DNA of 38,411 nt from Pseudoalteromonas ostreae (GCF_018069805.1 NZ_JAGPYN010000033.1:1-38411), one strand, 5' to 3'; shown: positions 16,798 to 25,488, numbered from the stretch's first letter. The notes: generated from the sequence alone by a model not told the origin. Translations and numbers: made by a program.

Positions 16798-17739
16798 ATG
16801 AAATTAAAATTCTATTTGCTCATATTTGTACTATTTCCATTTACCTGTTTATCTCAGGATTCGGCCAGTATAGATAACAGCCAAGTTACTTCTGCAATTA
16901 ATAATGAAACTAGTATCAGTGAGGCTGCACCTTTAGAGTTTGATTCAGCTGTAGCTGATATAACAAAAGATGTGAAAGAAAATACAATAGCCGATGTTGA
17001 CGTTATGAACACACCTTCTTGGTACAGCACGGCTATAGAACTTATAAATACAGGCGGTGCTGTAGTATTAATATTACTATCGATGTCGGTTATTGCATTA
17101 ACTATTATCTTAATAAAGCTTATACAGTTTCAAAAAGCACGTATTTGGCAACGCCAATCTGCAAAGCGAGCACTTGCTTTATGGCAGCAAGGAAAATGTG
17201 AAGATGCACTGAATTTAGCTGATAGACATCCAAACCCAATAACGCTTGCAATGGCGCGTGCGTTTAGGGGAATTACACACAATGTTGCCGAGCCTGCGAT
17301 ACGTGAGGACGTTCTTAGGTTTGGTAGTGATACGCTTTTTCGTTTAAGACGTGGCTTTCGTCCGTTAGAAGTCATTGCTTCTTTGTCGCCATTGCTTGGC
17401 CTATTAGGCACAGTGTTGGGTATGATTTCAGCGTTCCAGCAATTAGAAGGTGCAGGTAATAAAGTGAATCCTGCTATTTTATCTGGTGGTATTTGGGAGG
17501 CGCTACTGACAACGGCTGTGGGATTGTGTGTGGCTATACCTGTGGTGGCGCTATTAAATTATTTAGAACGCCAAGTAGACCATTTAGCACACGAAATGGA
17601 CAATTTATTAACACAAGTATTTATCACTGATTTGTCGCAGCAAGGATGCGAAGCTTTATATCAGGGCAGCGCACAGCAAAAGAGTGCAGTGCTTTCGCAG
17701 GTTAATTCAATGCAGGCTGAGCATGCAAAAAGCGTATAA
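16798..17739 (+). CDS. exbB: ExbB, TonB-complex proton channel subunit
   Basis: 313 residues from ATG 16798 (MKLKFYLLIF), with GAG 7 bases upstream; TTG 16786 is an alternative. Signal peptide, then a periplasmic extension of about 50 residues, longer than in E. coli ExbB. Three transmembrane segments follow: VLILLSMSVIALTIILIKLI, LSPLLGLLGTVLGMISAFQQ and LTTAVGLCVAIPVVALLNYL, the MotA/TolQ/ExbB signature. With ExbD it uses proton flow to energise TonB. It begins a tightly packed exbB-exbD-exbD-tonB run that overlaps at every joint. Confidence 0.92.
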   Translation: MKLKFYLLIFVLFPFTCLSQDSASIDNSQVTSAINNETSISEAAPLEFDSAVADITKDVKENTIADVDVMNTPSWYSTAIELINTGGAVVLILLSMSVIALTIILIKLIQFQKARIWQRQSAKRALALWQQGKCEDALNLADRHPNPITLAMARAFRGITHNVAEPAIREDVLRFGSDTLFRLRRGFRPLEVIASLSPLLGLLGTVLGMISAFQQLEGAGNKVNPAILSGGIWEALLTTAVGLCVAIPVVALLNYLERQVDHLAHEMDNLLTQVFITDLSQQGCEALYQGSAQQKSAVLSQVNSMQAEHAKSV

Positions 17740-18196
17740 TCAATTTCCAGCATTATCAGCTAAACAGGCAAAACGAAAGACCTTGGTGAGCCTGACGCCG
17801 TTAATTGACGTGGTATTTATTTTGCTCATATTTTTTATGTTAGCTTCGAGTTTTACAAAATGGCATAGCGTTGAAGTAAATAGTAGCAGTAGCAATGCGG
17901 GTGGCTCTTTAGCAACAGATTTACCCCCGTTTTTAGTGCAAGTGGCCACCGATAAGCTGTTACTTAACAACAGCGAAATTACGCTTAGTAGTTTGTTAAA
18001 GCAAGCCAAAGTAAAGCCGAGTGAACAAGCAATAATTCTACAACCTTTAGGTGATACTCCGGTGCAGGCATTGATCGACATTTTAGATGAATTAAATGCT
18101 CAAGGGATCGCACCTCTACAGTTAGTTCAAGACCCAACATGGCAGGCAAGTAAGCAAACTAAGATACGTGCCAATATGCCCTTGGAGGTGCTTTAA
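17723..18196 (+). CDS. exbD: ExbD, first copy
   Basis: 157 residues from ATG 17723, overlapping the end of exbB by 17 bases. A single N-terminal membrane helix carries LTPLIDVVFILLIFFMLASS; its aspartate is the proton-carrying residue of ExbD/TolR. The periplasmic domain follows (PSEQAIILQPLGDTPVQALI). It works with ExbB and TonB. Tandem exbD genes are known in some dedicated TonB systems. Confidence 0.9.
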   Translation: MQKAYNQFPALSAKQAKRKTLVSLTPLIDVVFILLIFFMLASSFTKWHSVEVNSSSSNAGGSLATDLPPFLVQVATDKLLLNNSEITLSSLLKQAKVKPSEQAIILQPLGDTPVQALIDILDELNAQGIAPLQLVQDPTWQASKQTKIRANMPLEVL

Positions 18197-18600
18197 TGCA
18201 CTTCCCTGAACGACGTCCAGATCAAACTGAAGAGCGTATTTTACCGCTAATTAATTTAGTCTTTTTATTACTTATTTTTTTTATGATCGCAGGTAGTTTA
18301 AGCGCAACAGAGCCATTTGATATTACTCCTCCCACTTCGAGCAGTGAAACAGCGCAAGAGGTAGAAACAATTGTTGTGTTAATGAATAAAAAAGGTCATT
18401 TTGCGTTAGATAATCAGCCGTTATCAGAGCTGGATTTACTTACCGAGATTACAGATATCATTAAGCGTAGTCCTAATGCTGAGATCACTATAAAAGCGGA
18501 TGCAGGCCTTGTTGGAAATCATTTAGTAAGCTTTACACATGAGTTATATAGTATCGGCGTCAAAAAATTACAATTACTGACTGAGCAGGCGCAGCAATGA
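18196..18600 (+). CDS. exbD: ExbD, second copy
   Basis: 134 residues. Its ATG shares one base with the previous stop (TAATG at 18194-18198). The helix carries ILPLINLVFLLLIFFMIAGS. Where ExbD normally has the essential Asp (LIDVVF) this copy has Asn (LINLVF), so it probably cannot carry protons itself and may be a structural partner of the first copy. The periplasmic domain is conserved in size. Confidence 0.88.
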   Translation: MHFPERRPDQTEERILPLINLVFLLLIFFMIAGSLSATEPFDITPPTSSSETAQEVETIVVLMNKKGHFALDNQPLSELDLLTEITDIIKRSPNAEITIKADAGLVGNHLVSFTHELYSIGVKKLQLLTEQAQQ

Positions 18601-19457
18601 AAGGTACAATTTTAAAGTTAAGTGTATGGGCTTGGCTTGGGGCACTTTTACTTGCAGCTTTAGTACATTTAATACTATTTTTTTTAATTTTTTATTCGCC
18701 ATCCGTTGTCCAGCAAAATAGCACGCAAACTAGTGCTAAATTAGGAGTAGAGATTTCGTTAGGGCCGCAGCATATTGAAAAAAGTGACCTGACTAGCTCT
18801 TCGGTAAGTGCTGCAAATAAAGATAAGATTGAGCTTAAATCAGAACCTAAGGTAGAGCGCAAACCAGAGCTTAAACCGGAGCCTAAAGAACCTAAAGCTG
18901 AGCGCAAACCAAAGCTTAAACCGAAGCCTAAACCGCAACCTAAGGCTGAGCGCAAACCAAAGCTTAAACCAGAGCCTAAACCGCAACCTAAGGCTGAGCG
19001 CAAACCAAAACTTAAACCAGAACCTAAACCCCAAGAAAAACCAGTCCAAGGTACAGAGTCTGCAAACTTAGCAATAAAAGCAGAGAGTATTGTTTCCAGT
19101 AATAAAAAAGTTGCTATGAATAATCAAAGCACCAACCTTAATAAGGAAGCTATTAATACTAGCTTTGCATACAAAAAAAATTATGCAGCAACCTTATTAA
19201 CATGGTTAGAAAAGCACAAAGAATACCCAAGAATGGCTAGAAGTAGGCGCCAGCAAGGCACAGTAATCGTATACTTTATAGTTGATCGTGACGGTATTAT
19301 TATTACAAGTCGTATAGAGCAAACATCGGGTTACTCTGCGTTGGATGATGAAGCTCTCAAAATGTTAGCGCGCGCGCAACCATTACCTAGTATTCCGAAT
19401 GATATTGAAGGTAATAGCCTTGAGCTTGTTGTACCGGTTGAATTTTTTATAAGGTAA
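18597..19457 (+). CDS. tonB: TonB, energy transducer with Lys-Pro repeat spacer
   Basis: 286 residues, overlapping the second exbD by ATGA. An N-terminal membrane anchor lies near residues 12-34 (AWLGALLLAALVHLILFFLI). The periplasm-spanning section at residues 84-146 is a tandem repeat of a Lys/Pro/Glu-rich 16-mer. The C-terminal TonB fold begins near 205 with YPRMARSRRQQGTVIVYFIV and ends with the GYSALDDEALKML and LELVVPVEF segments. It couples inner-membrane proton energy to outer-membrane receptors, here presumably the receptor at 10126. A terminator follows. Confidence 0.93.
   Translation: MKGTILKLSVWAWLGALLLAALVHLILFFLIFYSPSVVQQNSTQTSAKLGVEISLGPQHIEKSDLTSSSVSAANKDKIELKSEPKVERKPELKPEPKEPKAERKPKLKPKPKPQPKAERKPKLKPEPKPQPKAERKPKLKPEPKPQEKPVQGTESANLAIKAESIVSSNKKVAMNNQSTNLNKEAINTSFAYKKNYAATLLTWLEKHKEYPRMARSRRQQGTVIVYFIVDRDGIIITSRIEQTSGYSALDDEALKMLARAQPLPSIPNDIEGNSLELVVPVEFFIR
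18846..19034 (+). repeat. Tandem repeat in tonB, about four 45-48-bp units
   Basis: Encodes PKVERKPELKPEPKE, then PKAERKPKLKPKPKPQ, then two copies of PKAERKPKLKPEPKPQ. The last units are nearly identical in DNA, which suggests recent slippage or expansion and variable spacer length between strains. Confidence 0.88.
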
Positions 19458-19479
19458 TATTCTTACTTGTATAATGAAC

Positions 19480-19512
19480 AAACCCGTAATTAAATTAGTT
19501 ACGGGTTTTATA
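19480..19512 (+). terminator. Rho-independent terminator of the iron operon
   Basis: AAACCCGTAA (19480-19489) pairs with TTACGGGTTT (19499-19508), followed by a short T-rich tail. It closes the plus-strand iron locus 22 bases after tonB and faces the minus-strand zinc genes. Confidence 0.75.
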
Positions 19513-19619
19513 TCATTTAGACACTTTTAGCTAATTTAGTGACGATTGACTCATCAGGATTTATATTTACATAAACTAAAGTGTCTATTGAAAATTAAGC
19601 CTTAAAAAGTAAATTTACT

Positions 19620-20987
19620 CTAATGGCTGTGCTCTTCCTCTTGTGCAATACCTAACCAAGTGATCGCGGCTGGTGGGAATGTAAGTTCTAGTTCACCTTC
19701 AATTTCTAAGTCTTCTAGGTGTACTTGTACCACATGTTGGGCAATTGGATCGGCTACGTAAGCAAACTGACCATTTTGCGCTACCGTCATACTAAACTTC
19801 ATGCCTTCAGGCATGGTTGTTACGTCTTCATCAGTGATATCAACTTGGCCTGCTAGTTCCCAGTGCGTGTGACCGTCGTGTGCATGTGCTTCAAGCACGT
19901 TTAAAAAGCCTAGGCTGTCTAAAACTAAAAAGTGCTCGCCATTCGCTGAAAATGAGTAAGAAACCGCACTTGCACCATCGGCTAGTTGCCATTCTAATTC
20001 TTCCATTTCAGCTTCAGCAGGATTTATACTCACAATCACAGCAGGGCCGCCGCCATGACCAGACGCAACACCAATAAAGGTTTCGCTGGCTTCATGGCCG
20101 TAAATTCTACCAATACGTAAGTCACCTACTGCATCAATGTTTACTACTTTTGCAGCTTCGTATTCGTCATCATGTTGGTGAGCTAATAGCACGCCGTCAC
20201 TACAGCCAAACGCTACGTAATCGTGGTTTTGCGCTGCACCGTGTAAATCAGGGCAAGTAAGCTCTAATGTTTGTTCAAGCTCATATTCACCATCATGAAA
20301 ATGATAAACACCGACTCGATCAGGCAGGACTTTATTACCTGATGTGGAATCTGCATCATCACGACGAATGGTTGCTAATAAGTGATCACCACGAGGCTCT
20401 GCAACGCCGTGCATATTAATATCGTAGCTAATACCGGGTAGGGTATCAGTTGCGCTTGTAATGTCGTTATCTGTTAATACTGCAACAGATGCGGTTGTGC
20501 CTGAGTCTGCATTACCATCGTAGAATATGGCTAATTTGCCGTCATGATTTACTAAATGTGTAGGGCGACTGCCATTGGTTAGTTCGTAGTCGCTAAATGC
20601 CGGATCTTGCTTGTAATCGTGTTGGTGATCACCGTGATCCTCACTCCATAAACCGCTATCAATAAAGCTTATGTAGTCTTGGCCACGACTGGCTATTAAT
20701 GCGTAACGATAGCTCGGCGATACAGATAAAGTGTTAGTATCATAAGTAAGTGTAAATTCACCCAATAGGTCGTTGTCATCGAGATCAAAAATGCTCGCGG
20801 AGTTGCTGTTGCCAGCAAGCACAGCAAGACGACCTAATGATTCGATACCATCGCCATGATCATGGCCATCATCAGGTACTTCTATTGGGTCTTTTTCAAC
20901 AATGTTTGTTTCTGCATCGCCACAAGCGGTGATTAATGTACTGCTAATTGCTAGTGCAATAAGTTTTAATTTGAATAGTTTAGTCAT
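19620..20987 (-). CDS. Histidine-rich beta-propeller lipoprotein, AztD-like zinc metallochaperone
   Basis: 455 residues with a lipoprotein signal (LITACGD, cysteine 22), so it is probably anchored in the periplasm. A linker rich in His/Asp (DDGHDHGDG) follows, then repeated beta-propeller blades. His clusters recur: DHGDHQHDY, AHQHDDEY, EAHAHDGHTHW and a C-terminal EEEHSH. The segment NMHGVAEPRGDHLLATIRRD and CPDLHGAAQNHDYVAFGCSD resemble AztD, the periplasmic zinc chaperone of some zinc ABC systems. It starts 32 bases after the zinc-type receptor with a good AAGGA site, so the two are one operon behind the Zur box. Zinc chaperoning is inferred from similarity and context. Confidence 0.7.
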   Translation of the reverse strand: MTKLFKLKLIALAISSTLITACGDAETNIVEKDPIEVPDDGHDHGDGIESLGRLAVLAGNSNSASIFDLDDNDLLGEFTLTYDTNTLSVSPSYRYALIASRGQDYISFIDSGLWSEDHGDHQHDYKQDPAFSDYELTNGSRPTHLVNHDGKLAIFYDGNADSGTTASVAVLTDNDITSATDTLPGISYDINMHGVAEPRGDHLLATIRRDDADSTSGNKVLPDRVGVYHFHDGEYELEQTLELTCPDLHGAAQNHDYVAFGCSDGVLLAHQHDDEYEAAKVVNIDAVGDLRIGRIYGHEASETFIGVASGHGGGPAVIVSINPAEAEMEELEWQLADGASAVSYSFSANGEHFLVLDSLGFLNVLEAHAHDGHTHWELAGQVDITDEDVTTMPEGMKFSMTVAQNGQFAYVADPIAQHVVQVHLEDLEIEGELELTFPPAAITWLGIAQEEEHSH

Positions 20988-21019
20988 GTTAATTTCCTTT
21001 ATTTATAATTTTTTACTGC

Positions 21020-23431
21020 TTAAAAATAACCGCGAATACCTAGCGCAAAACTACGTCCTGGACGTGGCGCTATATTCTTTAAAAATGAGCTATGCACGCG
21101 TGCTTCGGTGTCTGTTAAATTAGTGCCACGCAGATACACGGACATATCTTGATTTAGCACTGATAAGTCATATGAAACACTGGCATCAAGCATGGTGTAA
21201 CCGTCAGTAGCTGTTTCTTCTGGCGCGGTACGCTCTTGCTCTTGATAGCGAGTTACGTGAAGATTCGCACTCAGCTTACTTGTTTGATAGCTAAACTCAG
21301 TACCGAATCGAAGTGGTGGTGTACGTGGTAAATCACCACCGTCTTTAAGGCGGGCACGAACGTAATCTGAGAACAAATCAACTTTAAACTCATCGGTTAA
21401 CTGCCATGCAAATTGGGCTTCAAAACCATGCAAAATTACGTCATCTGTTTTGAATAAATAAACAGGTAGCTCAGATGAATGGTCGTGTTCGTGGGCGTGA
21501 TCATGGCCTTCTTCATCACCGTGGTCGTGGCCGCTTTCGGCGTATAAATCAGTGTCGATTTGATAATAATAGTTGTCTACTTGGTTGTAGAAGGCATTAA
21601 GAATGAAGCCGATATCACCTTGCGTTTTACGCAAAGTTAAATCAATATTAGTAGCTGTTTCTAGATCAATTGCTTGCTCAGATAAACCAAAGTGACCACC
21701 TTGTTGAATATCAAATAGTGCGCCAACTTCATAAGTGCCAGTGCCGATGTGAGGCCCGAATGATAATAGCTCAGATACCGAAGGGGCACGTTCAGAGCGA
21801 GATACCGATAAGCCTAAGTTGTAGCTAGGTGCGAAATCCCACACTACACCTGTTGATAAACTGACCGGGGTGAACTCTTGTTTTACGTCAAATACGCGAG
21901 TGATACTGGCGTGTTCTTCATGGCTATGATCATGATCGTCATGCCCGCCTTCTTCATCATGTGCGTGAGCGTCAATATTGGGTAGTAACACGTTGTCGGC
22001 ATCAATAGTTACACGTTCAACTCGGCCACCTAATTGCACTAAAAAATCGCCAAAGTGTTTTTCTTCCATTAGCGCTACAGCAAAGCTTTGTGTGTCAGAA
22101 GGGGGAGTAAATGCTTCGGAGCCTTGTGCCTCTACATCACTTTGCTTGTAATGAAAGCTCAAACCACCATTCCACTCATTAAATGGGTTATGCATTAAAT
22201 CTACGCGCAACTCATTGGTTTCATTTTTAAACGTGGTGCCAACAGCGCCGTGTTCTATCTCAGCGTGTTCATAGCTAGTGTGGCCTGCGCGCAAGTTAAC
22301 TTTATTAAGCCATTTGTTATCGAGGTTATACTCGCTCAACAGCTGTACTTTAGTTTGCTCTAAGTCAGCATATACGCTTTCCTCAGCGCTGTGCTCTTCT
22401 TCGCCACCATGAGTGTGCCCAGGAATACCATATTGACGATTAAATTTCTCTACGGCTATACCAACAAAACCTTGCTCCATTAAATAGCTGGCCCCTAGGG
22501 TAAAGCCGTCGGATTCTTCATTGCTGTTTGCAACCGTATAATCACCACTGTGCTCTTCATGGTCGTCGTGGACTAATTCAGCTGCGACAGGTATTTCATA
22601 GTCGTCAGCTTCACGCCAAAACGCATCGGCATAAAATGCAAAAGAATCAGTGCCGGTAGTGGCATTAAACGAGGCGATTTTTTGATTATCAACAGAGTTG
22701 TGCTCTACATTCCACTCACCGCGAGTAGTGCTATCTGTTGGCACTCGATCATCAACTACATTAACAACACCACCAATTGCGCCGCCGCCATAAAATAGTG
22801 TTGCTGGACCGCGTAAAACTTCGATTTGTTTTGCGGTTGATGCTTCTGATGCAACGGAGTGATCAGGGCCAACGCGCGAAACATCACTGACATCTAGGCC
22901 GTTTTGAGTAATAAGTACACGAGGACCGCTTAGGCCGCGAATAATTGGCGTACTAGCTACTTTTCCATGAAAGTTGGTATTAACTCCCGGTAGCTTTTCA
23001 AGAGTATCACCTAATGTTGCAGCTTGTTGACGCCTTAACTGTTCGCCAGATAACACACTGACAGGAGACGCTGATTCCATCGCTGACATGTGAATAGGGG
23101 TGGCTTCAATGTCGATCACTTCTATTGGAGAGCGCGCTAAATTAAAATTAACAGATTGATTTTCATTGTTATTGACTGTGATATCGCGATGAAGGTGAGC
23201 ATACCCAGGTGCAACAACATGAAGCTCTTTTAAGCCACTTTTTAAATCTACGATGACAAACTTACCATTTTCATCTGTGGCTACTTTTACGTCTGAGCCT
23301 TCAACTTCCACAGTGGCGTTGGTAACGACTTTACCTTGCTTGTTTAAAACAACGCCCTCGATGGTATTTGCAAGCACACTTGCAGGTAATAATGCCGCTA
23401 TCAACACAGCTAATTGAGATCTTCGTTTCAT
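21020..23431 (-). CDS. TonB-dependent receptor for zinc (ZnuD-like)
   Basis: 803 residues from ATG 23431 (MKRRSQLAVL), with AAGGTAG upstream; the in-frame start at 23464 would overlap the promoter region. Signal peptide, then a carboxypeptidase-regulatory-like domain (IEGVVLNKQGKVVTNATVEV). The plug carries TPIIRGLSGPRVLITQNGLD and KQIEVLRGPATLFYGGGAIG, and the barrel ends ...ALGIRGYF. Four loops are extremely rich in His/Asp/Glu: HDDHEEHSGD near residue 290, HTHGGEEEHSAEE near 340, DHDHSHEEH near 500 and HDHAHEHDHSSE near 645. These fit zinc capture at the surface. The neighbouring Zur, FolE2 and chaperone genes support zinc rather than iron. Confidence 0.88.
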   Translation of the reverse strand: MKRRSQLAVLIAALLPASVLANTIEGVVLNKQGKVVTNATVEVEGSDVKVATDENGKFVIVDLKSGLKELHVVAPGYAHLHRDITVNNNENQSVNFNLARSPIEVIDIEATPIHMSAMESASPVSVLSGEQLRRQQAATLGDTLEKLPGVNTNFHGKVASTPIIRGLSGPRVLITQNGLDVSDVSRVGPDHSVASEASTAKQIEVLRGPATLFYGGGAIGGVVNVVDDRVPTDSTTRGEWNVEHNSVDNQKIASFNATTGTDSFAFYADAFWREADDYEIPVAAELVHDDHEEHSGDYTVANSNEESDGFTLGASYLMEQGFVGIAVEKFNRQYGIPGHTHGGEEEHSAEESVYADLEQTKVQLLSEYNLDNKWLNKVNLRAGHTSYEHAEIEHGAVGTTFKNETNELRVDLMHNPFNEWNGGLSFHYKQSDVEAQGSEAFTPPSDTQSFAVALMEEKHFGDFLVQLGGRVERVTIDADNVLLPNIDAHAHDEEGGHDDHDHSHEEHASITRVFDVKQEFTPVSLSTGVVWDFAPSYNLGLSVSRSERAPSVSELLSFGPHIGTGTYEVGALFDIQQGGHFGLSEQAIDLETATNIDLTLRKTQGDIGFILNAFYNQVDNYYYQIDTDLYAESGHDHGDEEGHDHAHEHDHSSELPVYLFKTDDVILHGFEAQFAWQLTDEFKVDLFSDYVRARLKDGGDLPRTPPLRFGTEFSYQTSKLSANLHVTRYQEQERTAPEETATDGYTMLDASVSYDLSVLNQDMSVYLRGTNLTDTEARVHSSFLKNIAPRPGRSFALGIRGYF

Positions 23432-23472
23432 TTGACTACCTTGTTGGATGTTATACCATATCAATAGTGCTT

Positions 23473-23493
23473 GAAATGTTATAATGTATCAAG
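23473..23493. promoter_or_regulatory. zur: Zur box
   Basis: The half-site GAAATGTTATA (23473-23483) matches the gammaproteobacterial Zur consensus half exactly, and the second half ATGTATCAAG (23484-23493) is a weaker inverted copy. It lies about 42 bases before the receptor start on the minus strand and about 60-90 bases before the zur reading frame. It probably represses the receptor-chaperone operon, and perhaps the divergent zur-merC-folE2 operon, when zinc is ample. Confidence 0.75.
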
Positions 23494-23549
23494 TAAAAGT
23501 TAAAGAATGTTATTCGAAATACTTAAGATGGAGTTATAAGGAGCAAGGA

Positions 23550-23597
23550 ATGATAGAGATAGCACCCAAACCACAGAAGTTAGTGTGGTTGATGTGA
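23550..23597 (+). CDS. Possible 15-codon leader ORF overlapping zur start
   Basis: ATG 23550 has the best ribosome site in this region (AAGGAGCAAGGA just upstream) and encodes M-I-E-I-A-P-K-P-Q-K-L-V-W-L-M, ending at TGA 23595-23597. The zur frame lies in a different frame and offers only GTG starts (23585, 23594). Either this is a leader peptide coupled to zur, or an indel has separated zur from its original ATG. Confidence 0.4.
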   Translation: MIEIAPKPQKLVWLM

Positions 23598-24070
23598 ATA
23601 AACAGCAACTTAAAAAAACAATTCGGTATGCCAATACAAAGTGTGAAGCCTCGGGCAAAAAATTGACAGAAAAATGTCAACAGGTATTAGAAATTCTATT
23701 GCATGCAAGAACGCCATTATCTGCTTATGAGTTGACTGATCAGTATAACAAGGTGATGGATGCGCCTATTTTGGCGATGTCGGTTTATCGAATTTTAGAT
23801 GTTTTAGAGTCTGTAGATTTGGTACATAGATTAAAGTCAGAAAATAAATTTATGGCATGCAACCATGTTGATGATGCCTGCCAGCATCAGCTTTCGATGT
23901 TTTTAATTTGCAGCTCATGTAACAAAGTGGTTGAGATGAATGATGCAAACCACAAAGTTAAGGTTTTGTTCACCCAAGTAGAGCTAATGGGATTTACACC
24001 GAGCGGGTCACAGTTAGAAATATCGGGGCTGTGTTGCCAATGCAAACCAAAGCCACTTAAAACCAATTAG
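23585..24070 (+). CDS. zur: Zur, Fur-family zinc-responsive repressor
   Basis: About 161 residues. Winged-helix N-terminal domain (KKLTEKCQQVLEILLHARTP, ILAMSVYRILDVLESVDLV) and a dimerisation domain with Cys pairs ICSSC and GLCCQC for structural zinc and HVDDACQH for the regulatory site. The start is uncertain: GTG 23585 or GTG 23594 in frame, with a stronger ATG in another frame at 23550. The zinc-linked neighbours and the nearby Zur box argue for Zur over Fur or PerR. It likely runs in an operon with the merC-like and folE2 genes. Confidence 0.85.
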   Translation: MVDVNKQQLKKTIRYANTKCEASGKKLTEKCQQVLEILLHARTPLSAYELTDQYNKVMDAPILAMSVYRILDVLESVDLVHRLKSENKFMACNHVDDACQHQLSMFLICSSCNKVVEMNDANHKVKVLFTQVELMGFTPSGSQLEISGLCCQCKPKPLKTN

Positions 24071-24080
24071 AGGATACAGA

Positions 24081-24509
24081 ATGAAACCGACTCAAAGTGT
24101 CATGGATAAGTTTGCAATAGGGCTTTCAATAATGTGCACAATTCATTGTTTTACAACACCTATTTCACTCACATTGTTACCTAGCCTTGCAGCGCTACAA
24201 CTAGATAGCGAACAGTTTCATATATGGATTTTAGCGGCCGTTATTCCTACCAGTGTGCTTGCATTGAGCTTGGGTTGTAAAAAGCATAAGCGCTTTCGTT
24301 ATATGGTGTCAGGCTTGATAGGCGTTATTTTAATGGTACTGGCAGTGACAGTGGGTGAGTGGCTGTTTGGTGAATTGGGTGAAAAAGGATTTACCCTCGT
24401 GGGCGCGGCTTTTATTGCTGTTGCGCATTGGTTTAATTATTGCCAGTGTTTAGCTAAAGATGATGAAGACTGTCCATGTTCTGCTAATGTATCGGAGCAA
24501 GCACATTGA
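24081..24509 (+). CDS. MerC-family small membrane protein
   Basis: 142 residues with four hydrophobic segments and the MerC-type metal motif CTIHCFTTP near residues 19-27; a Cys-rich tail (CQCLAKDDEDCPC) follows. MerC proteins carry Hg2+ in mercury operons, but there is no mer regulator or reductase here. Its place between zur and folE2 suggests zinc transport or a zinc-stress role. It starts 10 bases after zur with GAGGA upstream, and its TGA overlaps the folE2 start. Confidence 0.8.
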   Translation: MKPTQSVMDKFAIGLSIMCTIHCFTTPISLTLLPSLAALQLDSEQFHIWILAAVIPTSVLALSLGCKKHKRFRYMVSGLIGVILMVLAVTVGEWLFGELGEKGFTLVGAAFIAVAHWFNYCQCLAKDDEDCPCSANVSEQAH

Positions 24510-25414
24510 CTTTACCTGATGTTACATCGAAACAACTTACAACAGCTTCGTTACCTTTAAAGTGGGTGGGTATGGAGGGCATCGCTCTGCCCATCACACT
24601 TGTTGAGCAAGCTAGTTCATCTTTATCTGCTAAAGCCAATGTATTTGTCAGTTTAGATAAAGCGGATGCGAAAGGCATTCATATGTCGCGGCTATATTTG
24701 GAGTTAAAAGAGTCATTAACCAATGAACCTCTGACCATGGAAGCACTTGCCACTTTATTACAGACATTAGTGAGTTCACAAGAGGGGCTGAGTTTAGCTG
24801 CAAGGCTACAATTAGACTTTGAATTAACCATGCGTAAACCAGCACTGTTAAGCGGCCAGTTTGGTTATCAAACCTATCCGGTGAGCATTCGCTGCGAATA
24901 CATTAATGAGCAGATGAACACTGAATTGTCGTTAAGCATTCCATATTCAAGCACTTGCCCTTGCTCGGCTGCGTTATCAAGACAAGCGATGAGTGATGCA
25001 ATTGCCGAGCAATTTAGTGAAGAAGTTGTAGCAAAAGAGGCAGTGTTAGTGTGGATCACTTCGCAACAAGGCTCAGTTGCAACACCCCATAGTCAACGCT
25101 CATTTGCTTATTTAAAAATGCAATGGCAGCATCACACTCTGCCAAACTTTTCAGCGTTAATTGAACACTTTGAACAGGTTATTGGTACGCCAGTGCAAAC
25201 GGCAGTAAAGCGCGAAGACGAGCAAGCATTTGCTAAACTAAACGCCGAAAATCTGATGTTTTGTGAAGATGCCGCAAGGCGCATAAAGCAAGCGCTGGAG
25301 AACAACAAGTTAATCTCAGATTATTGGTTTAAAGTAGAGCATCAAGAAAGTTTACATGCGCATAATGCCGTGGTTGTTGATCATAAATTTCCACATGGGT
25401 ACGCAAAGCTATAG
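24506..25414 (+). CDS. folE2: FolE2, GTP cyclohydrolase I type IB
   Basis: 302 residues from TTG 24506, which overlaps the previous stop (TTGA). FolE2 converts GTP to 7,8-dihydroneopterin triphosphate, the first step of folate synthesis, without needing zinc, unlike FolE. The family motif with the metal-ligating cysteine is seen at STCPCSAALSRQAMSD, and the C-terminal EHQESLHAHNAVV carries the conserved Glu/His. Length is normal. Being in the zur operon fits its known use as a zinc-sparing backup of FolE. The next folate step enzyme, NudB, lies separately at 28079. Confidence 0.93.
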   Translation: MTLPDVTSKQLTTASLPLKWVGMEGIALPITLVEQASSSLSAKANVFVSLDKADAKGIHMSRLYLELKESLTNEPLTMEALATLLQTLVSSQEGLSLAARLQLDFELTMRKPALLSGQFGYQTYPVSIRCEYINEQMNTELSLSIPYSSTCPCSAALSRQAMSDAIAEQFSEEVVAKEAVLVWITSQQGSVATPHSQRSFAYLKMQWQHHTLPNFSALIEHFEQVIGTPVQTAVKREDEQAFAKLNAENLMFCEDAARRIKQALENNKLISDYWFKVEHQESLHAHNAVVVDHKFPHGYAKL

Positions 25415-25437
25415 TCATAGTAGCTGTTTAACAGACA

Positions 25438-25463
25438 TAAAAACGCCGACTTGAGTCGGCGTA
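25438..25463 (-). terminator. Terminator for the DUF3297 gene, shared with folE2
   Basis: ACGCCGAC (25444-25451) pairs perfectly with GTCGGCGT (25456-25463) around TTGA. Read on the minus strand it is followed by a T-run, so it is strong for the DUF3297 gene and only a hairpin for folE2. Confidence 0.8.
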
Positions 25464-25488
25464 ATAGTATTAACAGTAAACAGTTAGC

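Noticed and set aside
18692..19049. Minus-strand open frames across the tonB repeat
   Set aside because: Created by the repetitive Lys-Pro codons; low-complexity shadows.
24081..24509. Mercury resistance operon
   Set aside because: Only a MerC-like protein is present; there is no merR, merT/P or merA, and the neighbours are zinc genes.
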